DNA of 41,774 bases from JACZST01 sp964195155 (GTDB lineage Bacteria; Actinomycetota; Acidimicrobiia; Spongiisociales; UBA5794): contig CAXMOP010000069.1 in NCBI GenBank assembly GCA_964195155.1, positions 1-41,774 of the forward strand, written 5' to 3'. Both the position numbers and the translations under genes were made by a program. Positions within the stretch are counted from its first letter, which is position 1; each line of letters begins with the position of its first letter. Positions 15,673-24,693 of the stretch are shown here, in pieces. Under the pieces are notes generated by a model. It did not search any database. It was not told the DNA's origin and was given only the letters and a program-made list of their open reading frames with translations.

Positions 15673-16761
15673 ATGCCCTCCATCACTGTGCCCGACTACG
15701 GAGGTGGCTCGCTGGTCAATCTCGTTGCCGAGTTGGAGCAGCGACTCACCGGACACAGCGCCAGCCCGCGCCTCCGCCCACACCTGGCAGATCTGATTCC
15801 GATGGGGCACAGCTACATCCTGTTTCTCTTCGACGGCCTCGGTTCGCTGCAACTCGAACACCCCGCCGGAGCAGTCCTCGCCGCCGCGCAGCGAGCCACG
15901 CTCGACGCACCCTTTCCGACGACAACCACGGTGAGCCTGGCCACGGTCGCCACCGGCCTTCCCCCCGCCCAACACGGCCTCCTCGGGTACCAGCTCTGGC
16001 TTCCCGCGGTCGGCGAGGTGGTGAATACCATTAAATGGACCACGCTCTGGGGCGATCCGATCGAGTACGACACGGCTTCGCTGCTGCCGGCGCCGAACCT
16101 GTGGGAGCGACTCGCCAAGGCGGGACGAGAGCCAATCACGGTCCAGCCCGGACACTTCTCGAACAGCGCCCTGTCCAACGCGCTGTACCGCGGCTGCCGA
16201 TTCGAACCGGCCTCCACGGTCGATGAGATCGTCGAGGCGACCGTCCAGCTGGCCGCAGAGCCCGGGCGGCTGGTATTCACCTACCTCCCTCACGTCGACT
16301 TCGCCGCACACGTCTACGGACAAGAGTCGGACGAGTATCTCGAAGCGATCGGGACCGCCGCTGCGGCCTGGCATCACGCGGCGCACCTCGTTCCCCCTGA
16401 TGTCACTCTGCTCGGGACCGGTGACCACGGCCACGTCGACTTCGAACGGCAGGTCAAGATCCCGAAACCGGATCACGACAATCGCACCTTCTACGGCGAC
16501 GGCAGGGCGATGTTCGTGCGGGGGGCAGGCGCCCCACTTGCGCAGTCGCTGCCGGCAACCTGGATTCCGGTCGAGGACATGGCTGGATGGTGGGGGCCGG
16601 GACCGCGCCACGAGTCCTTCGATGCCCGCGCCCCCGACGGCGTGTTAGTCGCCGATGACGACACCCTGTTGCTTCACCGTCACTCCGACGACCGCATGAT
16701 CGGCAATCACGGAGCACTGACCGACGCCGAACGGCTGATTCCGTTGCTCGTTGGGCCCTAG
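15673..16761 (+). CDS. Alkaline-phosphatase-superfamily hydrolase (type I phosphodiesterase/nucleotide pyrophosphatase-like)
   Basis: A 362-residue protein with the metal-ligand pattern of the superfamily. FLFDGLG comes near the start, and a Thr-rich TTTTVSLATVATG is likely to hold the nucleophilic Thr. VDFAAHVYG, GDHGHVD and a late NHG follow. No signal peptide is visible, so it is probably cytoplasmic. The ATG at 15673 is chosen; a GTG at 15655 is possible, and neither has a well-placed Shine-Dalgarno sequence. It diverges from the nuo operon and ends directly at a 19-bp hairpin. The substrate is unknown. Confidence 0.8.
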   Translation: MPSITVPDYGGGSLVNLVAELEQRLTGHSASPRLRPHLADLIPMGHSYILFLFDGLGSLQLEHPAGAVLAAAQRATLDAPFPTTTTVSLATVATGLPPAQHGLLGYQLWLPAVGEVVNTIKWTTLWGDPIEYDTASLLPAPNLWERLAKAGREPITVQPGHFSNSALSNALYRGCRFEPASTVDEIVEATVQLAAEPGRLVFTYLPHVDFAAHVYGQESDEYLEAIGTAAAAWHHAAHLVPPDVTLLGTGDHGHVDFERQVKIPKPDHDNRTFYGDGRAMFVRGAGAPLAQSLPATWIPVEDMAGWWGPGPRHESFDARAPDGVLVADDDTLLLHRHSDDRMIGNHGALTDAERLIPLLVGP

Positions 16762-16821
16762 CGCCGCGTACCCAGGGTTCACAGCGTCATATATGCGTAC
16801 TGGAACCCTGGGTACGCGGCG
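16762..16821. repeat. Strong 19-bp hairpin, REP-like, after the hydrolase gene
   Basis: CGCCGCGTACCCAGGGTTC (16762-16780) is perfectly complementary to 16803-16821, with a 22-base loop containing CAGCGTCATATA. It begins one base after the hydrolase stop codon, so it could end transcription, but no T tract follows. It shares its loop word and arm sequence with the repeat at 4946-5058. Confidence 0.75.
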
Positions 16822-16832
16822 GCTGGGGGTGC

Positions 16833-16909
16833 GTGACTAGTTCTTCCTTGCGAAATTCCCCCTAGTCACCACTCTCCGTGTTCGGCATACTGCTCAAAGT
16901 ATCTAGTCA
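16833..16909. promoter_or_regulatory. Three CTAGTCA sites upstream of the PKD protein gene
   Basis: GTGACTAG (16833-16840) and CTAGTCAC (16862-16869) form an 8-bp inverted repeat, and CTAGTCA recurs at 16903-16909. All lie within 120 bp before the gene start. They could be regulator sites or a leader hairpin. No known riboswitch pattern is recognisable. Confidence 0.35.
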
Positions 16910-16950
16910 GATGGTTGGGGAAGGCACGGATCCATGGGTGGGGAATACGT

Positions 16951-19900
16951 ATGATCCAGCTGCTGGCCATGACGACACTTGACCGCTCTCACGGGGGGCC
17001 GTCGGTGGCGAATCGACTCGTCGCTACCGGGGTGCGCCTGGCCGCGGCGTTTGCCGTTGCGGTCCCCGCCCTGCCCATCGCCGCGGCGCCCGCCGTCGCC
17101 GCCACTGCCTGCCCAACCGGTTCCATCACGTGGACCGCACCCGGCGACGGCAACTGGGATAACGCCGCCAACTGGTCGAGCCCGTCGGCGCCGGGAGGGA
17201 CCGACGACGTGTGCATCGAAACCGACGTGACGGTCACCGTGGACAACCCGCTCTTTGCGGCGGCCAACCAACTGGTCAGCGCCGGGACCCTCGGTATCGA
17301 AACAACGCTCATCCTCAACGACACATCCGAGACCAACCGCATCGCTCTCGACGGGTCGGCGACGACCATCGGCTCGATCGAGGGCCCCGGCTCGCTGACC
17401 ATCACCGGCACGGGCTCGACGTGGAACAGCGGATTCATCCGGAACAGCGTTGAGATCGCCAGCGGAGCCGACCTGGAGATTGGTGGCTTCGCCAATCTCA
17501 GTGGGAGCCTGACCAACCGGGGAACGGTCACCCAGTCCACCCGCAACTACACGATGAGCGGCACGGTCACCAACCACGGGACGTGGTACCTCACCTATCC
17601 GTTCGCCGACACTGTGATTGTCGGCAGCGGTACCTTCAAGAACCAGGCCACCGGCACCGTCGAACGCCCTGCCGGCGCCACTGCGGTTGCGATTGAGACG
17701 AGCGGCTCGGTGACCTTCGAGCACCGCGGCGCCATCGTCGTGAGAAACGGCTCGCTCCAGATCCGCGGTATCTCGACAATCGACGGCGCAACCATGCACG
17801 TCGACGGGGCCGCCACCCTCGAAATGTCGGCCGACGGCACCGCGAGCGTCGAGGGAACCTCCACCATGAGCGGGACGGGCACCGTGGAGTGGACCGCCAA
17901 CCGGTTCGACATCCAGGACGGCGCCGTGGTCAACGTTGCGGCGTCGTTCCGGCTGGCCGGCGCGGAGATCTCGGGGCCGGGCACATTCTCGATCTCGGGC
18001 GATGCCGTTTGGACCAAGGGCCTCATCTCCGGCAACGTCGAGATCCCCGGCGATGGGGCGCTCGAAATCGACCGCCTCACCACCTCGACAGAGCTGCACG
18101 TCACCGGAACTCTGATCAATCGCGGGACGGTCACCCAGCCGGACGCAGGCCTGTACGCGACGCTGCCGGGAGCGATCACCAACGACGACGACGGCCTGTG
18201 GCAGTTCACCAACACCGAGTTCCGGGACATGGTCTTGGGCGACGGCCCCTTCCTCAACGACGGCACCCTCGAGGGCAACAGCCCCAACAACAACGTGGCC
18301 GGTCTGCCCGCCGGACTCGACTTCCGGAACAACGGCAAGGTCGTGGCGCGGGCGGGGCAGCTCTGGATCGCATCGGCACCGTCCCACTACGCCGGCACCG
18401 TGCTCAGCGGGGGAACCTGGGAAGCCCGAGACGGTGCCAGGCTGGCCTTCCCGGCGGCGATCACCGAGAGCACCGCCGAACTGACCCTCACCGGTCCCGG
18501 GTCGTCCTTCGGGTACCTCGCCTCGCCCTTCAACATTCAGCCAATCAACGCCTTCGACACCAACGGCGGGACGCTTCGGCTCGCCGAGGGCGCCGACTTC
18601 GCCACCGGGTCCGACTTCACCAGTAACGGCACGCTGATCGTCGGCAACGCCGCCAACCCCGGTGACCCGTCGACGCTCACCGTCAACGGGGACCTCACCC
18701 TCGGCGCCGCGGGCACCTTCGACGTCCAGGTCGGCGTCGACCCGGTCGGCCGCATCGAGGTCACCGGCTCGGCCACCCTCGGCGGGGCGCTGGAAGCCCA
18801 CGCGCTCGCCGGCTTCGAACCCGGCATCGGCGTCGAGTACCAGGTCATGTCCTATGCCTCGATGAGCGGGTCCTTCGCCTCGATCGACGTGGCTCCCTTC
18901 TACGGCGCAGCCGTCAGGGCAGACGAAGTGGTGCTCGTTGGCATCGACCCCGTCCCGATCGCAGACGCCGGGGGGCCATACTCCGTGCCCGAGGGCGCCG
19001 CCGGCCTCACCCTCGACGGCTCGGCCTCGGACGATCCCGGCACCGGCTCGATCATCTCATATCTGTGGCAACCCGCCGGATCGTTCACCGACAACACCGT
19101 CGTCGGACCCACGTTCACCAATACCATCGACAACGGCACCTTCCCGGTGACCCTCACCGCCTGCGACGATGCCCTGCCCACCTCCCAGTGCAACACCGAC
19201 GGGGCCGACGTGGTCGTCACCAACGTTGCCCCCACGGTGAGTGCCATCGCCGACCAGACCATCGACGAGGGCGAGACCTTCGGCCCGGCCGTCGCCGCCA
19301 CCTTTACCGACCCGGGCAGCGCTGACACGCACACGGCGACCATCGACTGGGGTCACGGTCCCGTCGATGCCATCGGCTCGGCCGCTTTGCCGATCTCGGG
19401 GAGCCACACCTACCCGGACGCCGGCGACTTCGTCGTCACGATCACCGTGACCGACAAGGACGGCGGTAGCCACAGCGACACCTTCACCATCACGGTCAAC
19501 GACACTTCAACCCCCCCGGTCTCCAACCCGGGCGGCCCGTACTCGGGTGACGAGGGGGAGGCCATCCCGGTCGATGGGTCGGCGTCCTCGGACCCCGACG
19601 GCACCGTCGAGTCCTACCTGTGGACAGCAACCGACGGGTCGTTTGACGACCCGACCTCGGCAACAACCACCTTCACCGCACCCGACGACGGCACCTACAC
19701 CCTGACGCTCGAGGTGATCGACAACGACGGCATCCCCGACACGGAGACCACGATGGTCACCGTCCACAACGTTGCACCGAGCATCGACGCCGGGCCCGAC
19801 GTTGAAGCCGACACCGGTGAAGTGGTCGAGATCGACGCCACCTTCACCGACCCGGGAGCAGACACCTGGACGGCGACCATCAGCTGGGGCGACGGCACCA

Positions 19901-20718
19901 TCGACGACCCCGCCACCGTCGAGGCGACGACCAAGACGGTCTCAGGTCGGCACACCTACCTCAGTGCCGACACGTGGACGGTGACGGTGTGTGTCTCCGA
20001 CGGCGACGGCGGCCAGGACTGCGACGGGGTCACCGCGACGGTGTCCTCGGCGAGCGGGACGCCCCCCATCGCCGACGCCGGCGGGCCCTACCGCGGGCGT
20101 GAGGGCTCTTGGATCAGGCTGAACGGAAGACGATCGCACGATCCCGACGGCAATATCGTCTCCTACCACTGGACCGCAACCGGCGGCGTCTTCAACAACC
20201 CGGACAAGGCACGGCCGAAGTTCCGGGCGCCGGACGACGGCACCTACACGCTGACCCTCACCGTCACCGACGACGACGGTCTCACCGACTCGATGACGAC
20301 CACGGTCACGGTGAAGAACGCCAGGCCCAAGGTCGATGCGGGGAATGACACCAGGAGCCGAGCCGGCGGCGCGTTCCGCCTCGAGGCGACCTTCACCGAC
20401 CGCGGCAGTGAAGACACCCACGTCGCCGTGATCAATTGGGGAGACGGCCACACGACCACCGTCGATTCCGCGACCTCACCCATCAACCTGAACCACCGGT
20501 ACCCGCAGGTGGGTACCTACCGGGTCAAGGTCACCGTCACCGATGACGACGGGGGTAGCCGCAGAGACACCGTGAAGGTGAAGGTCAGCCGTCGTGCCGG
20601 GAAGTGCCATCGGTCGTCCGACCACCGCATCTGGGCCGACCGCGCCTACTGGCGGTGCATCATCGACCAACTGAGGCACCACTGGAGAGGGTTCGGGCAC
20701 GGGACGATGGCGGTGTAG
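16951..20718 (+). CDS. Large secreted protein with beta-rich N-terminal half and six PKD-like domains
   Basis: A 1255-residue protein. Residues 1-51 look like a long signal peptide (charged start, hydrophobic 30-50, AVAA before TACP). Residues about 52-660 are Gly/Thr/Ser-rich with repeated short beta-strand motifs (GTV, LTNRGTVTQ, INRGTVTQ), suggesting a beta-helix or adhesin-like shield. From about 671 to 1213 come six PKD-like Ig-fold domains; the 1st, 3rd and 5th begin GGPY, and the even ones contain (D/N)WG(D/H)G. The last 40 residues hold two Cys but no LPXTG motif or membrane anchor. It is probably secreted or surface-associated. The ATG at 16951 is preferred over TTG at 16915. Confidence 0.75.
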   Translation: MIQLLAMTTLDRSHGGPSVANRLVATGVRLAAAFAVAVPALPIAAAPAVAATACPTGSITWTAPGDGNWDNAANWSSPSAPGGTDDVCIETDVTVTVDNPLFAAANQLVSAGTLGIETTLILNDTSETNRIALDGSATTIGSIEGPGSLTITGTGSTWNSGFIRNSVEIASGADLEIGGFANLSGSLTNRGTVTQSTRNYTMSGTVTNHGTWYLTYPFADTVIVGSGTFKNQATGTVERPAGATAVAIETSGSVTFEHRGAIVVRNGSLQIRGISTIDGATMHVDGAATLEMSADGTASVEGTSTMSGTGTVEWTANRFDIQDGAVVNVAASFRLAGAEISGPGTFSISGDAVWTKGLISGNVEIPGDGALEIDRLTTSTELHVTGTLINRGTVTQPDAGLYATLPGAITNDDDGLWQFTNTEFRDMVLGDGPFLNDGTLEGNSPNNNVAGLPAGLDFRNNGKVVARAGQLWIASAPSHYAGTVLSGGTWEARDGARLAFPAAITESTAELTLTGPGSSFGYLASPFNIQPINAFDTNGGTLRLAEGADFATGSDFTSNGTLIVGNAANPGDPSTLTVNGDLTLGAAGTFDVQVGVDPVGRIEVTGSATLGGALEAHALAGFEPGIGVEYQVMSYASMSGSFASIDVAPFYGAAVRADEVVLVGIDPVPIADAGGPYSVPEGAAGLTLDGSASDDPGTGSIISYLWQPAGSFTDNTVVGPTFTNTIDNGTFPVTLTACDDALPTSQCNTDGADVVVTNVAPTVSAIADQTIDEGETFGPAVAATFTDPGSADTHTATIDWGHGPVDAIGSAALPISGSHTYPDAGDFVVTITVTDKDGGSHSDTFTITVNDTSTPPVSNPGGPYSGDEGEAIPVDGSASSDPDGTVESYLWTATDGSFDDPTSATTTFTAPDDGTYTLTLEVIDNDGIPDTETTMVTVHNVAPSIDAGPDVEADTGEVVEIDATFTDPGADTWTATISWGDGTIDDPATVEATTKTVSGRHTYLSADTWTVTVCVSDGDGGQDCDGVTATVSSASGTPPIADAGGPYRGREGSWIRLNGRRSHDPDGNIVSYHWTATGGVFNNPDKARPKFRAPDDGTYTLTLTVTDDDGLTDSMTTTVTVKNARPKVDAGNDTRSRAGGAFRLEATFTDRGSEDTHVAVINWGDGHTTTVDSATSPINLNHRYPQVGTYRVKVTVTDDDGGSRRDTVKVKVSRRAGKCHRSSDHRIWADRAYWRCIIDQLRHHWRGFGHGTMAV

Positions 20719-20740
20719 CAGCCGGCACCGAGGCATTTTG

Positions 20741-20756
20741 CACTATCGACGTAGTG
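20741..20756. promoter_or_regulatory. Palindromic operator candidate upstream of the iron transporter
   Basis: CACTA-TCGACG-TAGTG is a perfect 5-bp inverted repeat with a palindromic-looking centre, 38 bp before the start codon. It does not match the known IdeR or Fur consensus. Control by a metal regulator is an inference from position only. Confidence 0.3.
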
Positions 20757-20782
20757 TTAATAGGGTTCGCGCCCGTCGTCCG

Positions 20783-20788
20783 TAGGAT
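20783..20788 (+). promoter_or_regulatory. Candidate leaderless -10 box for fbpA
   Basis: TAGGAT (TANNNT form) is followed by exactly 6 bases and then the ATG at 20795, placing transcription start at the start codon. No Shine-Dalgarno sequence is present, in agreement with a leaderless message. A -35 element is not evident. Confidence 0.45.
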
Positions 20789-20794
20789 TCCCCG

Positions 20795-21793
20795 ATGGTT
20801 CGTTTGGCCTCGATCACGGTTGTCGTCGCGCTCGTCGCCGCCGGCTGCTCGATCGGAGGCGGGGACGAAACCCTCACGGTCTACTCGGGTCGCTCCGAGG
20901 AGCTGATCGGCCCGCTGATCGACCAGTTCGAGGACGAGACCGGCATCGACGTTGCCGTCCGCTACGGAGGAAGCGCCGAGATCGCGGCCACCCTCCTCGA
21001 GGAAGGGGGCAATAGCCCCGCCGACGTCGTGTTCACCCAGGATCCGGCATCGATCGGCGCGGTGGCCCAAGCCGGCATGCTTGCCGAACTCCCCGGTGAC
21101 ATCCTCTCCGTTGTTCCGACCAATCTCTCCGACGCCAATGGCCGCTGGGTCGGCGTATCGGGCCGGGCAAGGACGCTTGTCTACGACACGACCCTGTATC
21201 AACGCTCAGACTTCCCACCCACCGAAGACGGGCTGACCGACGAGGCCTGGGCGGGCAGGGTGGGCATTGCGCCTGCCAACGGATCATTCCTGGCGTTCGT
21301 CGCAGCCAAGATCCTCCTCGACGGCGAGGACGAGACGCTCAGCTGGCTGGAGGGCATGGCAGCCAACCGGTCGCCCAGCTACCCGAAGAACTCACCAATC
21401 GTCGCCGCCGTCACCGATGGACAACTCGACAGCGGTCTGGTCAATCACTACTACCTGTTGCGGCGCCTGGTGGAGCAGCCCGACGCGACCGCTGAGAACT
21501 ACTTCTTCCCTACCGCCAGCGCCGGGTCGCTGGTCATGCCCGCGGCGGTCGGGGTACTGACGACCGCCAACAACACCGACGCCGCCGATCGATTCATCAG
21601 GTACCTCCTCTCGGAGAAGTCACAGCGGTTCTTCGCCACCGAGACCTTCGAATACCCGCTGCTGCCCGGCGTCCCCGCCAACCCCGCACTCCCGCCGATC
21701 GGGAGCATCCCCATCCCCGACATCGACCTGTCAGATCTTGCCACGGTGCTCGACCGCGCCACCGACCTGGTTGCCGAGGCCGGCCTGCTGTGA
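20795..21793 (+). CDS. fbpA: Iron(III) ABC transporter substrate-binding lipoprotein (FbpA-like)
   Basis: A 332-residue lipoprotein (lipobox VAAGC, Cys18) of the class that binds ferric iron in the periplasm or at the outer face of the membrane. The start of the mature protein, TLTVYSGRSEELIGPLIDQF, is typical. The adjacent Tyr219-Tyr220 (NHYYLLRRL) matches the iron-coordinating Tyr pair of FbpA proteins. It overlaps the permease gene by 4 bp (GTGA). Ferric iron is the likely ligand; related proteins can bind other metals or small organic ligands. Confidence 0.87.
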   Translation: MVRLASITVVVALVAAGCSIGGGDETLTVYSGRSEELIGPLIDQFEDETGIDVAVRYGGSAEIAATLLEEGGNSPADVVFTQDPASIGAVAQAGMLAELPGDILSVVPTNLSDANGRWVGVSGRARTLVYDTTLYQRSDFPPTEDGLTDEAWAGRVGIAPANGSFLAFVAAKILLDGEDETLSWLEGMAANRSPSYPKNSPIVAAVTDGQLDSGLVNHYYLLRRLVEQPDATAENYFFPTASAGSLVMPAAVGVLTTANNTDAADRFIRYLLSEKSQRFFATETFEYPLLPGVPANPALPPIGSIPIPDIDLSDLATVLDRATDLVAEAGLL

Positions 21794-23409
21794 CCGCGCC
21801 ACAGGTCGTTGGGGTCACGGAGCCGCCGCAGGCTCCGCCGTCGCCAACCGGTCGGCGTGCACCCTGGTGGCTGTGGGCCGCCGGTGTGGCGGTGGTCCTC
21901 CCGCTCCTGCTGCCACTGTTGAGTTTGTTCGCTCGAGTGTTGGGCTCCACCGGAGCAGCGGTCGACATCCTGTTCGATCTCCGCACCGTCGAACTGGCAA
22001 TCCGCTCGACAGCGCTCACCGTGCTGGTGACGGGAACGGCGATGGTCATCGGTGTCGCCGCGGCGTGGCTCACCACGAGTGCCGCGCTTCCCGGCCGCAG
22101 GGCCTGGGCGGTCATCGTTCCGCTACCGCTGGTCATTCCCTCTTATGTGCTTGCACTGGCGTTCCTGGCGGCCTCCGGCCCCCGCGGCACCCTGGCGTCG
22201 ATCACCGGTTGGGATGTCCCCGTCCTCGACGGGCTCCCCGGGGCCTGGCTCGCTCTGACCCTGTCGACCTTTCCCTTCGTCTACCTCATGGTCGCCGCCG
22301 CGCTCCTCAGGCTGGACCCGGCCCTCGAGGACGCCGCACGCGGGCTCGGTGCGTCGCGGTGGCGGGTGTTCTGGACGGTCACGATCCCCCAACTTCGACC
22401 GGCCATCGGTGCCGGGGCGCTCCTGGTGGCCTTGTACACCCTGTCCGACTTCGGTGCGGTGTCGTTGATGCGGTTCCCGGCGTTCACCAGCGTCATCTAC
22501 GCCCAATACGCCGGCCGGCTCGATCGCACTCCGGCCGCGGTGTTGTCGGTGCTACTGGTAGTCATCGCCCTGGTCATCATCTGGGCCGAGGGCCGGACCA
22601 GGGGTCGCGCCGCCTACCACTCACACCGCCCGCCCCGGGCCCGCACCCCTGAGCCGCTGTCAACCGGTGAGACCGCCGGAGGGCTCGTCTTCCTTGGCAC
22701 CCTCGTCACATTGGGCGTATTGGTGCCGGTCCTTGTGCTCGTCACCTGGGCATGGCGGGGCGCATCGGTCGGTGAGTCGGTCACCATCCACTGGGGAGCC
22801 GTCGGCGGCTCCCTCCTCGGATCCTCACTCGCCGCAGTGGTTGCCATGGCTGCGGCGATCCCCGTCGTGGTGCTGATTGTCCGCTATCGCGGCCGCGCCT
22901 CGACCTGGTTGGAGCGCACGGTCTTTGTCGCGTTTTCTCTCCCCCACATCGCCGTGGCCCTCGCTGTCGTCTTCTTCGCCGTGCGGTTCCTCGGCCCCCT
23001 GTATCAGAGCCTTGCGCTGCTGGTCGTGGTGTACGCGTCGATCTTCCTCGCCCAGGCCACGGGATCATCGAAGGCATCGTTGCTCCAGGTCGATCCGAGC
23101 GTCGAAGAGGCATCTCGCAGCCTTGGCAAGGGCCCGTTGCAGACCCTGCGACTGATCACGGTGCCGCTGATCAGGCCCGGCCTGCTCGCCGGCGGTGCGC
23201 TGGTGTTCCTCACCACGATGAAGGAGCTTCCGGCGACGCTCCTGCTCCGACCCACCGAATTCGATACGCTCGCGGTCAGGATATGGTCGGCAGCCGATGA
23301 GCTGTTCTATGCACGGGCCGCCGCCTCGGCGCTCGTGCTGCTTGCTCTGTCGGCCGTTCCGCTGTATTACCTCGTGTTGAGGACCAATCCCGCCAAAGGC
23401 GCGACATGA
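21790..23409 (+). CDS. fbpB: Iron(III) ABC transporter permease (FbpB-like, two fused halves)
   Basis: A 539-residue permease made of two homologous six-helix halves, as in FbpB. Each half has the EAA loop that contacts the ATPase: EDAARGLGASRWRVFWTVTI near residue 179 and EEASRSLGKGPLQTLRLITV near 438. The linker between halves is Pro/Arg-rich. The GTG start overlaps fbpA, indicating one operon. Confidence 0.88.
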   Translation: MTAPQVVGVTEPPQAPPSPTGRRAPWWLWAAGVAVVLPLLLPLLSLFARVLGSTGAAVDILFDLRTVELAIRSTALTVLVTGTAMVIGVAAAWLTTSAALPGRRAWAVIVPLPLVIPSYVLALAFLAASGPRGTLASITGWDVPVLDGLPGAWLALTLSTFPFVYLMVAAALLRLDPALEDAARGLGASRWRVFWTVTIPQLRPAIGAGALLVALYTLSDFGAVSLMRFPAFTSVIYAQYAGRLDRTPAAVLSVLLVVIALVIIWAEGRTRGRAAYHSHRPPRARTPEPLSTGETAGGLVFLGTLVTLGVLVPVLVLVTWAWRGASVGESVTIHWGAVGGSLLGSSLAAVVAMAAAIPVVVLIVRYRGRASTWLERTVFVAFSLPHIAVALAVVFFAVRFLGPLYQSLALLVVVYASIFLAQATGSSKASLLQVDPSVEEASRSLGKGPLQTLRLITVPLIRPGLLAGGALVFLTTMKELPATLLLRPTEFDTLAVRIWSAADELFYARAAASALVLLALSAVPLYYLVLRTNPAKGAT

Positions 23410-23491
23410 CCACAAAGGCGAGGCGGAACGCCGAGCCGCAAGAGCGGAACACAACTGATCCACGGATCGAGCGACTAACCGAAAGCTCCGA

Positions 23492-24526
23492 ATGATCAAT
23501 CGGACACCAAGACAGCCTGCGATTGAGTGCCGCGGCCTGTTCCAGACCTTTGGAGAATCCGTGGCCCTCGACGACTTTGACCTGGTCGTCGAGGGCGGCT
23601 CGATCGTGAGCCTGCTCGGACCATCCGGCTGTGGCAAAACCACGGCACTGCGAGCCATCGCCGGGTTCGAGCCGCCGGACGCCGGCACGGTGTCGATCGG
23701 TGGGCGCAGCGTCTTCGGCGACGGGGTCGACGTCCCTCCCGAGAAGCGAAGGGTCGGCATGGTCTTTCAGGAGTATGCCTTGTTCCCGCACATGACCGTG
23801 TCGAACAACGTTGGATACGGGGTGACCGAGGAGGACCGAGACGCCAGAGTCGCCGAGGTGCTCGAGATGGCCGGCCTGACCGGCATGGGCGACCGGCTGC
23901 CGAGCGAGCTCTCCGGCGGCGAGCAGCAGAGGGTGGCGCTCGCCCGGGCGCTCGCCCCCCGCCCCGACGTGGTCCTCCTCGATGAGCCGTTCTCCAATCT
24001 GGACGCGCCACAGCGGGAGCGCATGCGACGCGACGTTCGCCGGATCCTGAGGGATGCCGGTGCCACCGCGGTGTTCGTCACCCACGACCAGGCCGAAGCG
24101 CTGGCCATCTCCGATGAGGTAGCCGTCATGCGCACCGGCCACGTCGTCCAGGTCGGCAGCCCGCTTGATGTCTACCAGCGGCCCGCCGATCCCTGGGTCG
24201 CCGCGTTCCTCGGCGAGAGCCTGACGCTCGAAGGTATCGCCAGGGACGGGTCGGTGAAAACCGATCTGGGGAGTTTCCCCGCTGCCGGCGTCTCGGACGG
24301 CCCGGCCCAGGTGGTAATCCGTCCGGAGTGGATCGTCCCCACCCCGGCGCCAGAAGGAGAGGCGACCGTCGTCGACCGCGAATACTACGGCCACGATCAG
24401 ATGCTGCTCATCGAGCTCGCCGACGGGCGCCGTGTCCAGGCCCGGGTCGGACCACGTCCGGTTCTCGACCCCGGCGATCTGGTCGACCTGACCTTCGAAG
24501 ACGCGGTGGTGTTCCCGGAACGCTGA
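23492..24526 (+). CDS. fbpC: Iron(III) ABC transporter ATP-binding protein (FbpC-like)
   Basis: A 344-residue ATPase. Walker A GPSGCGKTT, Q-loop FQEYALFPHM, signature LSGGEQQRVALARAL, Walker B VVLLDEPFSNLD and switch VTHDQAEA are all intact. The C-terminal 110 residues look like a regulatory TOBE domain. It starts 82 bp after the permease; the gap contains GC-rich imperfect palindromes but no gene. The Shine-Dalgarno sequence is weak. Confidence 0.9.
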   Translation: MINRTPRQPAIECRGLFQTFGESVALDDFDLVVEGGSIVSLLGPSGCGKTTALRAIAGFEPPDAGTVSIGGRSVFGDGVDVPPEKRRVGMVFQEYALFPHMTVSNNVGYGVTEEDRDARVAEVLEMAGLTGMGDRLPSELSGGEQQRVALARALAPRPDVVLLDEPFSNLDAPQRERMRRDVRRILRDAGATAVFVTHDQAEALAISDEVAVMRTGHVVQVGSPLDVYQRPADPWVAAFLGESLTLEGIARDGSVKTDLGSFPAAGVSDGPAQVVIRPEWIVPTPAPEGEATVVDREYYGHDQMLLIELADGRRVQARVGPRPVLDPGDLVDLTFEDAVVFPER

Positions 24527-24543
24527 CCCGCCGTAGGTACGCG

Positions 24544-24659
24544 TAGGACGGTGTTGAAACAATGACGAGTGCCCTGAGCCGCCGCTCGCTTGATTGTTGC
24601 GGTGACTCGGTTTCTCCAGTCAGCGCCGGCACGCTGGAGGATTGCTCAACACCCTCCTA
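24544..24659. repeat. 116-bp inverted-repeat element in a convergent junction
   Basis: Its ends TAGGACGGTGTTGAAACAAT (24544-24563) and the inverse of 24641-24659 match at nearly every base, including a perfect GTGTTGA/TCAACAC core. Inside is CTCCAG...CTGGAG (24614-24639). It lies between the convergent fbpC and bactofilin-like genes. It could act as a bidirectional terminator or be a small non-autonomous mobile element. Confidence 0.5.
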
Positions 24660-24693
24660 GCCACATCGGGTGTGCGTCCACATCCATACGACG

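Noticed and set aside
15460..16611. Long in-frame N-terminal extension of nuoA1.
   Set aside because: It runs antisense through the hydrolase gene and heptamer array d; NuoA begins at the GTG at 15459 by family comparison.
16762..16950. Riboswitch in the leader of the PKD protein gene.
   Set aside because: Hairpins are present, but no conserved core of a known class (cyclic di-GMP, cyclic di-AMP, cobalamin, TPP) can be recognised.
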